Assembly: GCA_964616985.1 (NCBI GenBank)
Contig: CAZTVF010000162.1
Coordinates: 1-9,734, forward strand
Length of the DNA stretch: 9,734 bases
Direction of reading: 5' to 3'
Origin: CAZTVF01 sp964616985
GTDB lineage: Bacteria > Planctomycetota > Phycisphaerae > SM23-33
How positions within the stretch are numbered: the stretch's first letter is position 1; each line of letters starts with the position of its first letter. The position numbers and the translations under genes were made by a program. The notes beneath the pieces are model-generated. The model ran no database searches. It had not been told where the DNA came from and saw nothing but the letters and a program-made list of their open reading frames with translations. Below are positions 9,681-9,734 of this stretch, piece by piece.

Positions 9681-9734
9681 ATTGCGGATTCGCAGATTCA
9701 AATCTGAGATGCATAAATAACAAGTGACATTGGA

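Noticed and set aside
8223..9701. 492-codon open frame antisense to the pyrophosphorylase
   Set aside because: Same cause; the composition is typical of an antisense shadow and the forward gene is secure.
9693..9706. CAGATT-ca-AATCTG inverted repeat after the pyrophosphorylase gene
   Set aside because: The stem is short and AT-rich, the loop has only two bases and no T-run follows, so it is not a convincing terminator.

Overview
The window looks like a chromosomal segment of a GC-rich member of the Planctomycetota, probably Phycisphaerae-like and possibly uncultured. This is inferred, not searched. The reasons are a stand-alone pseudopilin with the planctomycete-style leader and body, a eukaryote-type (UAP1/AGX-like) UDP-sugar pyrophosphorylase, a multidomain hybrid kinase with a GAF type common in Planctomycetota and Desulfobacterota, and long intergenic spaces holding GC-rich palindromes. 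No tRNA, rRNA, CRISPR array, transposase or phage gene was seen.

Layout. Positions 1-406 are a leader region without a convincing gene but with two short palindromes near the left edge. Positions 407-4740 (+) are a two-gene signalling operon. The first gene is a 1146-residue membrane-bound hybrid histidine kinase (periplasmic sensor, GAF, PAS, HisKA, HATPase, receiver, Hpt). It overlaps the second gene, a receiver-GGDEF diguanylate cyclase, by ATGA. All phosphorelay residues and the GGEEF and RxxD sites are intact, so the pair can be read as one complete His-Asp-His-Asp relay that ends in c-di-GMP synthesis. Positions 4879-6180 (-) are a divergent RbsC-like ABC permease that converges on the operon and has no ATPase or binding-protein gene beside it. 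Positions 6400-7302 (-) are a type II secretion/type IV pilin-like protein with a strong intrinsic terminator at 6343-6377. Positions 7303-8213 are a 911-base spacer with several palindromes, including a 108-bp near-perfect inverted repeat that resembles a REPIN or MITE. Positions 8226-9680 (+) are a UDP-N-acetylhexosamine pyrophosphorylase-like enzyme, preceded by a plausible sigma-70 promoter and Shine-Dalgarno site. The last 54 bases hold no gene.

The kinase and cyclase clearly work together. The permease, pseudopilin and pyrophosphorylase look like separate transcription units with no evident shared pathway. The most distinctive non-genic signal is a 23-bp palindromic unit present three times: twice inverted at 7951-8016, and once just after the cyclase stop at 4742-4764. 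Each copy differs from the 4742 copy by at most one base. I see no clearly novel multi-gene system. The best leads are the cysteine-rich relay sensor, the unusual orphan permease and the palindromic element family.
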